32,849 nucleotides of DNA from Chitinophagaceae bacterium (GTDB lineage Bacteria; Bacteroidota; Bacteroidia; Chitinophagales; Chitinophagaceae): positions 1 through 32,849 of the forward strand of contig JAQBNK010000088.1 in NCBI GenBank assembly GCA_028288595.1. Reading direction: 5' to 3'. The notes beneath the pieces were generated by a model. It was not told the DNA's origin, did no database searches, and worked only from the letters and a program-made list of their open reading frames with translations. The stretch's first letter is position 1. Every line of letters begins with the position of its first letter. Below are positions 17,240 to 25,090 of the stretch, piece after piece. Both the position numbers and the translations under genes were made by a program.

Positions 17240-17302
17240 ACCACAAGGAACACAAGGATTGGTTTTTTGTTCTTTGTGCTTTTCCTTTGTGGCCTTTGTG
17301 GT
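17240..17302. repeat. CACAAGG direct repeats with inverted copies
   Basis: Two CACAAGG units (17242-17248 and 17251-17257) face CCTTTGTGG and CCTTTGTGGT (17284-17302), giving an imperfect hairpin of about 18 bp immediately after the terminator. It has no T-run of its own. The function is unknown. Confidence 0.65.
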
Positions 17303-17449
17303 TATGCTTCCTCAGCTCAATAATGTGCTGAAGTACAAGAGTGCGACGCCACTGGTGCTCAAAAAATGGTCCCGTTGCCGGGTCCACAAAATTAACCCCG
17401 CTTTAAAAGCCTTTCCAAACATCGTACAACGTACATCGTACATAATTTC

Positions 17450-17457
17450 TACCTTCG
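17450..17457 (+). promoter_or_regulatory. Putative -7 box directly before polA
   Basis: TACCTTCG is a 7-of-8 match to TAnnTTTG and ends four bases before the polA ATG, which would give a leaderless transcript. No -33 box is evident. Confidence 0.35.
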
Positions 17458-17461
17458 CCCC

Positions 17462-20320
17462 ATGCCTAAAAAACTCTTCTTGCTGGATGCATTCGCCCTT
17501 ATTTACCGGGCGTATTATGCGTTGATCCGCAACCCCAGGATAACTTCAAAAGGAAGAAATACCAATTCTCAGTTTGGTTTTAACAATACACTTTTTGACC
17601 TGATTAATAAAGAAAAGCCTACGCACATGGCGGTGTGTTTCGATACAGCCGCGCCAACAGAGCGCCATACAGATTTTGTTGAGTATAAAGCCAACCGCCA
17701 GGAAGCGCCGGAAGATATTATGGGTGCGATGGAAGACATCAAAAGAATTATCAAGGGTTTTAATATTCCGGTAGTTGAAGTGGATGGTTATGAAGCCGAT
17801 GATGTAATCGGAACGCTTGCATGGAAAGCTGCTGAAACCGGTTATGATGTATATATGGTTACGCCGGATAAAGATTACGGCCAGTTGTTGATCCATGATT
17901 GCGTTTACATTTATAAGCCCGGCTACCAGGGAAACCCTTCCGAGATTTTAGATTCGAAAAAAATAACTGACAAATGGTGCATTGAAAATGTGTCGCAGGT
18001 AATTGATATGCTCGGACTGATGGGTGATGCCGTGGATAATATTCCGGGCATTCCGGGTGTGGGAGAAAAGACCGCCTGCAAATTATTGGCAGAGTATAAA
18101 ACTTTAGAAAATGTTTTAGCGAACGCTGATAATATTAAAGGAGCACTTGGCGAAAAAATAAGAAATGGAAAAGAGAAAGCTATCATCAGTAAAAAGTTGG
18201 CGACAATTATTACAACCGTTCCTGTAGAATTTCATGAAGAGAATTTTAGATTGAAAGAATGGAACACAAAAGAGTTGGTTGATGTTTTTACTGAGCTGGA
18301 ATTTAAATCGCTCGGTAAAAGAGTTTTAGGTGAAGGGTTTAATGTTTTCGGAACCGTGCAGGTGGGAGCACAACAGGATATGTTTGCGGCACCACTTCCA
18401 GCAGCTCCTGCAAAAGCGCCTTCTCAAAATACTTCCGGCGAATCCTTGGCAACTAATAAATTTTTTAAGGCTGAACCCGGGCAGGAATCAGGTTTTCACG
18501 CAGATAAAAAAATCACCAACACAGAACATGATTATCAATTGCTGCTAACAGAAGCTGCAATTAGAGAAATGATCAGTCATCTTTCATCATTCAAAGAAAT
18601 TTCTTTTGATACGGAGACAACAGGAACTGATCCTAATAATGTTGATTTGGTTGGACTGAGTTTTTCTGCTAAACCGCACAAAGGATTTTATATTCCATGC
18701 AATGCAGAATTAAAGACAGAAAATATTTTGCAGTTATTGAAACCATTGTTTTATCGGGAAGATGTTTTATGGATCGGTCAGAATATAAAGTACGACATGA
18801 TCGTGCTGAAATGGTACGGCATTGAATTAAAAAGTGATTTGTTCGATACGCTTCTAGCACATTACCTGATCGAGCCGGAAGGCAGAAGAGATATGGATTT
18901 ACTCAGCGCCCAGTACCTGCAATATGAACCAATAGTCATTGAAGAGTTGATTGGGAAGAAAGGCAAGAACCAGGGAAGCATGAAAGATGTGGAACTGGAA
19001 AAAATAAAAGAATATGCCGCTGAAGACGCAGATGTTACTTTACAATTAAAGCATGCATTTCTCCCCATGCTGAAGAACCGGGAAGTAGAAAAATTGTTTT
19101 TCGATGTCGAGAATCCATTATCAAAAGTGCTCACTGATATGGAGTTTGAAGGAATAAAAATAGATACAGGATTTTTGAGTGATTATTCCAAACTGCTTGA
19201 GAAAGAAGTAAATGATACAGAGAAAAGAGTGTTTGATTGTTGTGGATTGAAATTCAACCTAGGTTCACCCAAACAATTAGGCGAAGTTTTGTTTGAACAT
19301 TTAAAACTCGATCCAAAAGCAAGAAAAACTAAAACGGGCCAATACGCTACCGGAGAAGATGTTTTGTTGAAGTTAGCCGGTAGCCATGCTGTCGTAGAAG
19401 ACATTTTAAATTATCGGGAACTGGTAAAATTAAAATCAACTTATATCGATGCACTGCCGTTGATGATCAATCCCAAAACAAACAGGATACATACTTGCTT
19501 CTCGCAATCAGTTGCAGTAACCGGAAGGCTAAGCAGTACGAATCCAAATTTGCAGAACATTCCAATACGTACAGAACGCGGGAGAGAAATAAGAAAAGCA
19601 TTTGTGCCCAGAGATGCAAATCATGTTTTGATAAGCGCTGATTATTCGCAGATAGAATTAAGAATTGTAGCGGCGATAAGCGGCGACGTAAATATGTGTG
19701 ATGCGTTTAAAAGGAAAACTGATATTCATACTGCAACAGCGGCAAAAGTTTACAACATTGAAGAAAGTGAAGTAACCAAAGAACATCGTTACAAAGCCAA
19801 GAGTGTAAACTTTGGAATTATTTATGGCCAGGGCGCATTCGGTTTATCTGAAAATTTAGGTATCAGCCGCGCAGAAGCAAAAGAGATAATCGATAATTAT
19901 AAAAAACAGTTCAGCGGTATACAGCGTTATATGGATGAACAGATCAATTATGCAAGAGAGCATGGTTATGTTCAAACATTAATGGGAAGGAAGCGCTGGT
20001 TGAAAGATATTAACTCTGCGAATTTTACAGTTAGAGGTTTTGCTGAGCGCAACGCAATTAACTCGCCCATCCAGGGCAGCGCCGCAGACATGATCAAAAT
20101 GGCAATGATCACGATTGATAAAAGATTGAAGCAGGAAAAGTTTAAAACTAAAATGGTTTTACAGGTGCATGACGAATTGGTGTTTGATGCTTTGCGAGAA
20201 GAAGTAGAAGCAGTGAAGCCGATAATACTTGAATGTATGCAGACCGCCATGAAATTGCCTAATGATGTTCCTGTTGTTGCAGAGGTAGGTGTTGGAGATA
20301 ACTGGCTGGAAGCGCATTAA
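17462..20320 (+). CDS. polA: DNA polymerase I
   Basis: A 952-residue family A polymerase for Okazaki-fragment maturation and repair synthesis. Residues 1 to about 295 are the 5'-3' exonuclease/FEN domain (FLLDAFALIYRAYYA, VDGYEADDVIGTLA, TPDKDYGQLL, GDAVDNIPGIPGVGEKTA). About 295-360 is a linker longer than usual. About 370-540 is the 3'-5' proofreading exonuclease with all key residues: Asp383 and Glu385 (FDTETTG), Asp445 (QNIKYD), Tyr518 and Asp522 (YAAED). The polymerase domain has motif A with Asp727 (SADYSQIELR), motif B (RYKAKSVNFGIIYG, from Arg776) and motif C with Asp904 (QVHDEL). All three activities should be functional. It is monocistronic, between two strong hairpin terminators. 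Confidence 0.98.
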   Translation: MPKKLFLLDAFALIYRAYYALIRNPRITSKGRNTNSQFGFNNTLFDLINKEKPTHMAVCFDTAAPTERHTDFVEYKANRQEAPEDIMGAMEDIKRIIKGFNIPVVEVDGYEADDVIGTLAWKAAETGYDVYMVTPDKDYGQLLIHDCVYIYKPGYQGNPSEILDSKKITDKWCIENVSQVIDMLGLMGDAVDNIPGIPGVGEKTACKLLAEYKTLENVLANADNIKGALGEKIRNGKEKAIISKKLATIITTVPVEFHEENFRLKEWNTKELVDVFTELEFKSLGKRVLGEGFNVFGTVQVGAQQDMFAAPLPAAPAKAPSQNTSGESLATNKFFKAEPGQESGFHADKKITNTEHDYQLLLTEAAIREMISHLSSFKEISFDTETTGTDPNNVDLVGLSFSAKPHKGFYIPCNAELKTENILQLLKPLFYREDVLWIGQNIKYDMIVLKWYGIELKSDLFDTLLAHYLIEPEGRRDMDLLSAQYLQYEPIVIEELIGKKGKNQGSMKDVELEKIKEYAAEDADVTLQLKHAFLPMLKNREVEKLFFDVENPLSKVLTDMEFEGIKIDTGFLSDYSKLLEKEVNDTEKRVFDCCGLKFNLGSPKQLGEVLFEHLKLDPKARKTKTGQYATGEDVLLKLAGSHAVVEDILNYRELVKLKSTYIDALPLMINPKTNRIHTCFSQSVAVTGRLSSTNPNLQNIPIRTERGREIRKAFVPRDANHVLISADYSQIELRIVAAISGDVNMCDAFKRKTDIHTATAAKVYNIEESEVTKEHRYKAKSVNFGIIYGQGAFGLSENLGISRAEAKEIIDNYKKQFSGIQRYMDEQINYAREHGYVQTLMGRKRWLKDINSANFTVRGFAERNAINSPIQGSAADMIKMAMITIDKRLKQEKFKTKMVLQVHDELVFDALREEVEAVKPIILECMQTAMKLPNDVPVVAEVGVGDNWLEAH

Positions 20321-20335
20321 AATTGCCTCGAAAAT

Positions 20336-20377
20336 AATATGAAGACAGCCCGCTTATTGGCGGGCTGTCTTCATATT
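20336..20377. terminator. Hairpin between convergent polA and DinB-like genes
   Basis: AATATGAAGACAGCCCGC (20336-20353) pairs perfectly over 18 bp with 20360-20377 around the loop TTATTG. It lies 16 bp after the polA stop and 33 bp before the end of the convergent gene, and probably serves both. There is no long T-run on either side. Confidence 0.8.
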
Positions 20378-20409
20378 AGTATCTCATTTTAAATTTTCAA
20401 CTTTCGATT

Positions 20410-20946
20410 TTAAAAGAGTCTTTCATTCGGCGGCCTTATCCCTTGCAGGCGAATGTATATCGTGCATTGTCCGCGATGATGTGCCTGGTGCTCTAACGCT
20501 TTAGATAAAAACGTTAATCGGGTTTCATCCTGTCCTCTTGCTTTTACCCTTTCTTCAAGTTTAGCAGCGTCCAATTTTTCCAAAGAGCTGATAATAAAAT
20601 CATAGCTCGCATTCACGAAATACATTACAGAGTCTTTAGACTGTGCGCCCCGTCTTTTTTCCAGGCCCGCTCCGAACGAAGGGGCTGTAGCACCAGTTGA
20701 AATTGCGCCGTAAAAAGCGTTGCCATTTGAAAGATGAAGCATTTGTTCTGAGAAACTACGAATGCTGTCTACCGGCCTGAAGCCATATTTGTCGGCAGGC
20801 ATCGCATTTAAATACTCGTTGGTATAGGATTTTGAACGTCGCCATTCTTTTAGCATTTGCGCTTTTAAACTGTCGTTATTGGTAAATGAGTAGGACATTA
20901 AAGTGAAACATAAAAATGCAACTGCGATAACAAACTTCTTTTGCAT
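20410..20946 (-). CDS. Exported DinB/YfiT-fold protein
   Basis: A 178-residue four-helix-bundle protein of the DinB superfamily. The chosen start at 20946 gives a signal peptide (MQKKFVIAVAFLCFTLMSYS). A longer frame to 21078 would run into the divergent glycosylase gene. The family's metal triad is suggested by a histidine in EQMLHLSNGN and the pair in ALEHQAHHRGQ. DinB-fold proteins include bacillithiol and mycothiol transferases and many uncharacterised metalloproteins. They are not DNA polymerase IV. Export to the periplasm argues against a cytosolic thiol-transferase role. It is divergent from the SMUG2 gene, with a 43-bp gap. Substrate unknown. Confidence 0.85.
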   Translation of the reverse strand: MQKKFVIAVAFLCFTLMSYSFTNNDSLKAQMLKEWRRSKSYTNEYLNAMPADKYGFRPVDSIRSFSEQMLHLSNGNAFYGAISTGATAPSFGAGLEKRRGAQSKDSVMYFVNASYDFIISSLEKLDAAKLEERVKARGQDETRLTFLSKALEHQAHHRGQCTIYIRLQGIRPPNERLF

Positions 20947-20951
20947 ATAGT

Positions 20952-20959
20952 TAGTTTTG
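20952..20959 (+). promoter_or_regulatory. Putative -7 box for the SMUG2 gene
   Basis: TAGTTTTG matches TAnnTTTG exactly and lies 30 bp upstream of the SMUG2 ATG, within the short divergent gap. Downstream, CAAAATA-G-TATTTTG (20973-20987) is a perfect 7-bp inverted repeat that could be an operator. The gap is AT-rich, so chance is possible. Confidence 0.35.
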
Positions 20960-20989
20960 GTAATAGGGTATACAAAATAGTATTTTGAT

Positions 20990-21685
20990 ATGATGAAAGG
21001 AAGATATTTTGATGAACAGGTGATTGATTTTCTTTTTAACCTGCAAATGGGAATAACGCTGCCTAAAGGAATTGGCATTCTCGATGTTCATAATAATAAC
21101 GAGGTGCAAAAGGCCTGCAGCAGTTTTTACCGGAAGTTTTATCATGATAAAAAAGAACGCCGAATGTTGGTCGGCATTAATCCCGGCCGGTTTGGCGGTG
21201 GCGTTACGGGCTTGCCATTTACAGATCCCATAAGGCTGGAACAGGATTGTGGTATTAAGAACAGCTGGCAGAAAAAACAGGAACTCTCCTCTGTTTTTAT
21301 GTACGAAATGATGAAAACTTACTGGAGCGTTAAAAAGTTTTATAGCGATTTTTATATAACTGCCATTAGTCCTTTGGGTTTTGTAAAAGATGGAAAGAAT
21401 TTGAATTATTATGATGATAAAAATTTGAAGAAGGACATCGTTCCATTTGTTATAGAATGCATGAACAAGCAATTGTCTTTTGGAATTCAAACCGATGTCG
21501 CTTTTTGTATAGGTGAGGGAGAGAATCTAAAATTCTTTCAGCAATTAAACGATCAGCATAAATGGTTTAAGAGAATTGAAGGATTGCCGCATCCGAGATT
21601 TATAATGCAGTATAAGTTGAAGCAGAAAACTGATTATACAAATTTGTATATAAAAAGATTGAACAACGAAAACGTTATCAGTTAA
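20990..21685 (+). CDS. SMUG2-family uracil-DNA glycosylase (DUF4918)
   Basis: A 231-residue DNA repair enzyme of the uracil-DNA glycosylase superfamily, SMUG2 branch, known from Pedobacter heparinus and other Bacteroidota. Motif 1 reads GINPGRFGGGVTGLPFTDP (about 65-83), close to the SMUG1-type G-x-N-P-G...TG-x-P-F pattern. The C-terminal motif 2 is GLPHPRFIMQY, which carries the DNA-intercalating/minor-groove loop. Such enzymes excise uracil and related damaged bases, leaving an abasic site. Two adjacent ATGs begin the frame and the first is taken. It is divergent from the DinB-fold gene, and followed by a frameshifted small gene on the other strand. Confidence 0.88.
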   Translation: MMKGRYFDEQVIDFLFNLQMGITLPKGIGILDVHNNNEVQKACSSFYRKFYHDKKERRMLVGINPGRFGGGVTGLPFTDPIRLEQDCGIKNSWQKKQELSSVFMYEMMKTYWSVKKFYSDFYITAISPLGFVKDGKNLNYYDDKNLKKDIVPFVIECMNKQLSFGIQTDVAFCIGEGENLKFFQQLNDQHKWFKRIEGLPHPRFIMQYKLKQKTDYTNLYIKRLNNENVIS

Positions 21686-21688
21686 TAT

Positions 21689-21963
21689 TCATAATAAACC
21701 TTTTTGTTTTAAGTATTGAAGTTCTTTCCCTTTTTTAATAAGGGTGTAATTATCCCGTACAAATTTATTAACATGCGACTTCAAACCTTTCCCAGCTTTT
21801 GCCAGCTTTTTCATTTCCTCTACTCTTGTTTTCCGGGAGTTTCATAAGTGTACAAATAATAATTATCCTTATTATTCCAATATTCAAGGAGAATGAATTC
21901 GTTGCCAATTGAAAATTGTTTTATTCCAGATTCCTTATCTTTTTTGTAAGTTTCCCATCTCAT
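21689..21963 (-). pseudogene. Frameshifted small gene (about 91 residues when restored)
   Basis: Two short frames abut on the minus strand. The first (21820-21963, 47 codons) begins MRWETYKKDKESGIKQF and reads through an alternating hydrophobic stretch to YYLYTYETPG before going out of frame. The second (21689-21814) continues as VEEMKKLAKAGKGLKSHVNK and ends KQKGLL. Adding one A to the AAAA run near 21830 joins them as ETPG-KTRVEEMKKLA into one protein of about 91 residues. The shape (beta strands, then a VxxMKxLAxxGxGL helix) resembles small hypothetical proteins of Bacteroidota that I cannot name. It may be a real decayed gene or a sequencing error. It fills most of the 385-bp gap between SMUG2 and the DUF5606 gene. 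Confidence 0.6.
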
Positions 21964-22070
21964 GATAAAAAAAGTGCATAATTCATTCCAAAGGGCACGT
22001 AGATTAATACCCGCCTGCTTTTCCCATTTCCCCGAACTAAACTATATTGCACCTCCGAAAAACAGACTTT

Positions 22071-22586
22071 ATGGAGTATAGCAAAATTATTGCAGTAACA
22101 GGCCTTGGAGGGTTACACGAATTAGTAGGAAGTAAAACAGACGGAGCAATTGTTAGATCGCTGGATGATCAGTCAACAAAATTCGTTTCATCCAGGGTAC
22201 ATAATTTTTCACACCTGGAAAGTATCGAAGTGTTTACAACGAACGACAATGTAAATCTTGTGGATATTTTTAAGGCGATTGAAAATAGTAAAGAAGCATT
22301 GCCTGATGAAAAAGATGCCGCCGCCGTAAAATCATACTTCGAAAAAGTATATCCTGAAATTGATTTCGAAAGGGTTTACAGCAGCGATATGAAAAAAATG
22401 ATCAAATGGTTTAAAGTTTTGAAGGCAAATAATGTAGAGTTTAAAGTAACAGAATCAGAGGAGGACCAGGAAGACGCACAGGCAGAGGAAGCAGTGGTAG
22501 AAGCTGCACAACCAGAAAAACCTGCAAAGGCAGCAGAAGCTCCGAAACCCAAAAAGAAGGCTGCCAAAAAGAAAACAGAAGAATAA
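22071..22586 (+). CDS. DUF5606-domain protein
   Basis: A 171-residue cytoplasmic protein typical of Bacteroidota. The folded part (1 to about 125) starts MEYSKIIAVTGLGGLHELV and includes GAIVRSLDDQSTKFVSSR, VFTTNDNVNLVDIF and MKKMIKWFKVLKANNVEF, as in the DUF5606 family. The function of that family is unknown. The tail (about 126-171) is first acidic (SEEDQEDAQAEEA) and then Lys/Ala/Pro-rich (PKPKKKAAKKKTEE), a disordered segment that could bind nucleic acid or ribosomes. A TTG start at 22047 would add eight residues, but the ATG at 22071 matches the conserved family start. A 16-bp hairpin follows the gene. Confidence 0.88.
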   Translation: MEYSKIIAVTGLGGLHELVGSKTDGAIVRSLDDQSTKFVSSRVHNFSHLESIEVFTTNDNVNLVDIFKAIENSKEALPDEKDAAAVKSYFEKVYPEIDFERVYSSDMKKMIKWFKVLKANNVEFKVTESEEDQEDAQAEEAVVEAAQPEKPAKAAEAPKPKKKAAKKKTEE

Positions 22587-22604
22587 AAATAAAGATCAAA
22601 AAGA

Positions 22605-22646
22605 TTAACCGCAGAGACCCCGCCACCGCGGGGTCTCTGCGGTTTA
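22605..22646. repeat. AACCGCAGAGACCCCG palindrome
   Basis: AACCGCAGAGACCCCG (22607-22622) pairs perfectly over 16 bp with 22629-22644 around a 6-nt loop, just after the DUF5606 gene. No T-run follows on the plus strand, while the minus-strand exit is T-rich. It shares the word AACCGC(A/G)GAGAC with the terminator at 17174, so both may belong to one family of intergenic palindromes. Confidence 0.8.
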
Positions 22647-22658
22647 AAAAAATAGTTT

Positions 22659-24380
22659 ATGAAAAACATCACCGCTGAAATAAAAAAATTGCCAAGGCGA
22701 TATTTGCCTGCAGATTTTAAGCTCACTACCTGGGAAGCATTGGAGCCATTTTTCAAAGAATTATCAGAAAGACCAATTCATGTAAAAGAAGATCTTGAAC
22801 AATGGATGAAGGACATGAGCGAACTGGAAGCAGTTGTAAGTGAAGATGCATGCTGGCGCCAGATCAACATGACACGCGATACGACCGATACAAAACTGGA
22901 AGAGGTTTTTACTTTTTTCTGCATGGAGATCCAGCCCAAAATGCAACCTTATGCTGATAAGCTAAATAAAAAATTGGTTAAGTCCCCTTTTATCAAAGAC
23001 CTGGATCCAAAAAAATATTTTACTTATATCAGGAATGTAAAGAAGAGCATAGAACTTTTCCGCGAAGCAAATATTCCTATACAAGCCGAGCTGAGTGTAA
23101 TGCAGCAACAATACGGCGTGATTGCAGGAAAGATGACAATTGAAGTTAACGGGCAGGAATTTACCTTGCAGCAGGCGTCTAAATTTCTGGAATCACATGA
23201 TCGTAATCTTCGTGAAGAAGTATATCGCAAGATCAACGAGAGAAGATTGCAGGATAAAGATGCTATGAATGATCTTTATTCGAAGCTGATGGAAAAACGC
23301 CAGCAGGTTGCACACAATGCCGGTTTTGAAAATTACCGGGATTATAAGTTTGCTGAACTTGGCCGCTTTGATTATACGAAAGAAGATTGCTTTCAATTTC
23401 ATGAAGCAGTTAAACTGCATGTGATTCCTTTGGTTGAAAAAATATATCAAAGGAAAAAAGCAAAACTTGGAATTGATCCGTTACGTCCATGGGATACAGA
23501 AGCCGAGCCGGAAGGCGTAAAACCATTAACACCGTTTTCTACCGGCGACGAATTACTGGAGAAATCAGTTAAATGCCTGCGTTCACTTAATCCTTTCTTC
23601 GCCGATTGTTTGGTGAAAATGAAATCGATGGGGCACCTGGATTTAGAAAGCAGGAAAGGCAAAGCACCCGGAGGATATAATTGCCCGCTGGCCGAAAGTG
23701 GCGCTCCTTTTATTTTTATGAATGCTGCCGGGCAAATGCATGATGTAACAACAATGGTTCACGAAAGCGGTCATGCAATTCATTCTTTTTTATCTCATGA
23801 GCTGGAGTTGAGCGCCTTTAAAGAATATCCAATGGAAATTGCTGAAGTAGCCAGCATGAGCATGGAACTTTTTACAATGGATCATTGGGATGCATTCTTT
23901 GATAACAAAGAGGACCTTCAAAGAGCGAAAGAACACCAGCTTGAGAGAACGATTACCATTTTCCCATGGATCGCTATAATAGATAAATTTCAGCACTGGG
24001 TATATGAAAATTCAAATCATACTATTGAAGAAAGGACTGGAAAGTGGATGGAAATATTAGAAGAGTTTTCAACTAATGTGATTGATTTTACCGGCCTTGA
24101 TCAATACCGGGAAATAGGGTGGCAAAGACAATTGCATTTATTTGAAGTGCCATTTTATTATATCGAATATGGAATTGCTCAATTAGGAGCCATCGGCATG
24201 TGGATGCAGTACAAACAAAACCCTCAGCAAGCGGTTGATAATTATATTAATTCTTTAAGTCTTGGTGGTACACGCACCTTACCGGAATTATATTCCGCAG
24301 CTGGGTTAAAGTTTGATCTGTCACCAGCGCACATTAAAACACTGATGGAGTTTGTAAATGTAGAAATGGAAAAACTATAA
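22659..24380 (+). CDS. M3-family oligoendopeptidase
   Basis: A 573-residue zinc oligopeptidase of the PepF/M3 type that degrades short peptides in the cytoplasm. The N-terminal helical part (about 1-200) covers the substrate channel. The catalytic centre is MVHESGHAIHSFL, with zinc ligands His368 and His372 and catalytic Glu369. The third ligand is probably Glu396 in MEIAEVASMSMELF. The C-terminal part contains the family's tyrosine-rich segment (EVPFYYIEYGIAQLGA) that stabilises the transition state. No signal peptide is seen. Length is normal for M3 family members of this subgroup. It begins 12 bp after a hairpin and ends with a good terminator, so it is probably monocistronic. Confidence 0.94.
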   Translation: MKNITAEIKKLPRRYLPADFKLTTWEALEPFFKELSERPIHVKEDLEQWMKDMSELEAVVSEDACWRQINMTRDTTDTKLEEVFTFFCMEIQPKMQPYADKLNKKLVKSPFIKDLDPKKYFTYIRNVKKSIELFREANIPIQAELSVMQQQYGVIAGKMTIEVNGQEFTLQQASKFLESHDRNLREEVYRKINERRLQDKDAMNDLYSKLMEKRQQVAHNAGFENYRDYKFAELGRFDYTKEDCFQFHEAVKLHVIPLVEKIYQRKKAKLGIDPLRPWDTEAEPEGVKPLTPFSTGDELLEKSVKCLRSLNPFFADCLVKMKSMGHLDLESRKGKAPGGYNCPLAESGAPFIFMNAAGQMHDVTTMVHESGHAIHSFLSHELELSAFKEYPMEIAEVASMSMELFTMDHWDAFFDNKEDLQRAKEHQLERTITIFPWIAIIDKFQHWVYENSNHTIEERTGKWMEILEEFSTNVIDFTGLDQYREIGWQRQLHLFEVPFYYIEYGIAQLGAIGMWMQYKQNPQQAVDNYINSLSLGGTRTLPELYSAAGLKFDLSPAHIKTLMEFVNVEMEKL

Positions 24381-24397
24381 TAATAGTACTTCAATTT

Positions 24398-24427
24398 AAA
24401 ATCCTGCTTAATACAAGCAGGATTTTT
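24398..24427 (+). terminator. Rho-independent terminator after the M3 peptidase
   Basis: AAAATCCTGCTT (24398-24409), loop AATAC and AAGCAGGATTTT (24415-24426) form a 12-bp stem ending in a T-rich tail that continues past 24430. Confidence 0.85.
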
Positions 24428-24447
24428 ATTTTTATATAAAACTGCTT

Positions 24448-24999
24448 ATGAACTCATTTAAGATAGATACACAAAGACTTACGCTTGAACCATTGGATCA
24501 AACCATAATCGCTGAAATATTAGAAAGAAATGATCGCGAGGAAATTTCTACAATGTTCGGTATTGGAGATGATGAATCGTTTGAAACTAACAGGAGGAAA
24601 TTTGTAGCGAAAGTGGTAACGCCGGATTTTTCTATTCTCATTTTTAGAATATTATTAAAGAACACTTCTGTTATGATTGGATGGTGCGGTTTTCATACCT
24701 GGTTCGTATTACATGAACGTGCGGAGCTGGGATATATGCTGCTGGAAGAGGAATATAAACAGCAAGGTTACATGTCTGAAGCATTGCCGGTTGTAATACA
24801 GTACGGGTTTGAAGAAATGCAGCTTAACCGAATTGAAGCATTGATAGGTCAGAATAACTTCTCTTCTCTGAAACTTGTGGCAAAAAATGGATTTGTACAG
24901 GAAGGCATTTTGCGTCAGCATTATAAAAGCGGAGATTTAATTGATGATTCAATTATGTTTTCACTGTTAAAAGAGGATTACCAGCATAATAAGAAGTAA
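24448..24999 (+). CDS. GNAT-family N-acetyltransferase (RimJ/RimL-like)
   Basis: A 183-residue acetyl-CoA-dependent N-acetyltransferase. It opens with the RimJ/RimL-like phrase QRLTLEPLDQTI. The acetyl-CoA pyrophosphate loop is EEYKQQGYMSEALPVVIQYGFEEMQLNRIEALIGQNNFSSLKLVAKNGF in outline, with QQGYMSEAL as motif A and NxxSxxLxxKxGF near 145-155 as motif B. Members modify the N-terminal amino group of ribosomal proteins or small amines or antibiotics, so the exact substrate is open. It is preceded by the M3 terminator and so is probably transcribed alone. Confidence 0.9.
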   Translation: MNSFKIDTQRLTLEPLDQTIIAEILERNDREEISTMFGIGDDESFETNRRKFVAKVVTPDFSILIFRILLKNTSVMIGWCGFHTWFVLHERAELGYMLLEEEYKQQGYMSEALPVVIQYGFEEMQLNRIEALIGQNNFSSLKLVAKNGFVQEGILRQHYKSGDLIDDSIMFSLLKEDYQHNKK

Positions 25000-25090
25000 A
25001 CCATTTTTGCCCTTTGTCATCGTTTAATGCGGCTCATCCAATAAATCAACTCGGATAATTTTTTATTTCTTTCTTGCTTAAAACCTCTTT

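Larger units (their letters stand above)
17160..17461. other. 302-bp non-coding gap before polA
   Basis: The gap holds two successive hairpins (17174-17233 and 17240-17302, listed separately), then about 150 bp without a credible ORF, and a putative -7 box next to polA. A 105-codon open frame across the hairpins has no recognisable protein features and overlaps polA in another frame, so I do not call it a gene. Confidence 0.7.

Noticed and set aside
17208-17525. A 105-codon plus-strand open frame before and into polA
   Set aside because: It runs across two hairpins and overlaps the polA start in another frame; composition is not protein-like.
20410-20946. DNA polymerase IV (DinB)
   Set aside because: The protein is a short exported four-helix DinB/YfiT-fold protein; no Y-family polymerase motifs are present.
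20951-21490. A 179-codon minus-strand open frame antisense to the SMUG2 gene
   Set aside because: It overlaps a gene with clear glycosylase motifs and its translation has no family features.
22376-22756. A 126-codon minus-strand open frame over the DUF5606 tail and the hairpin
   Set aside because: It is a by-product of the Lys/Ala-rich tail and crosses a palindrome and two real genes.
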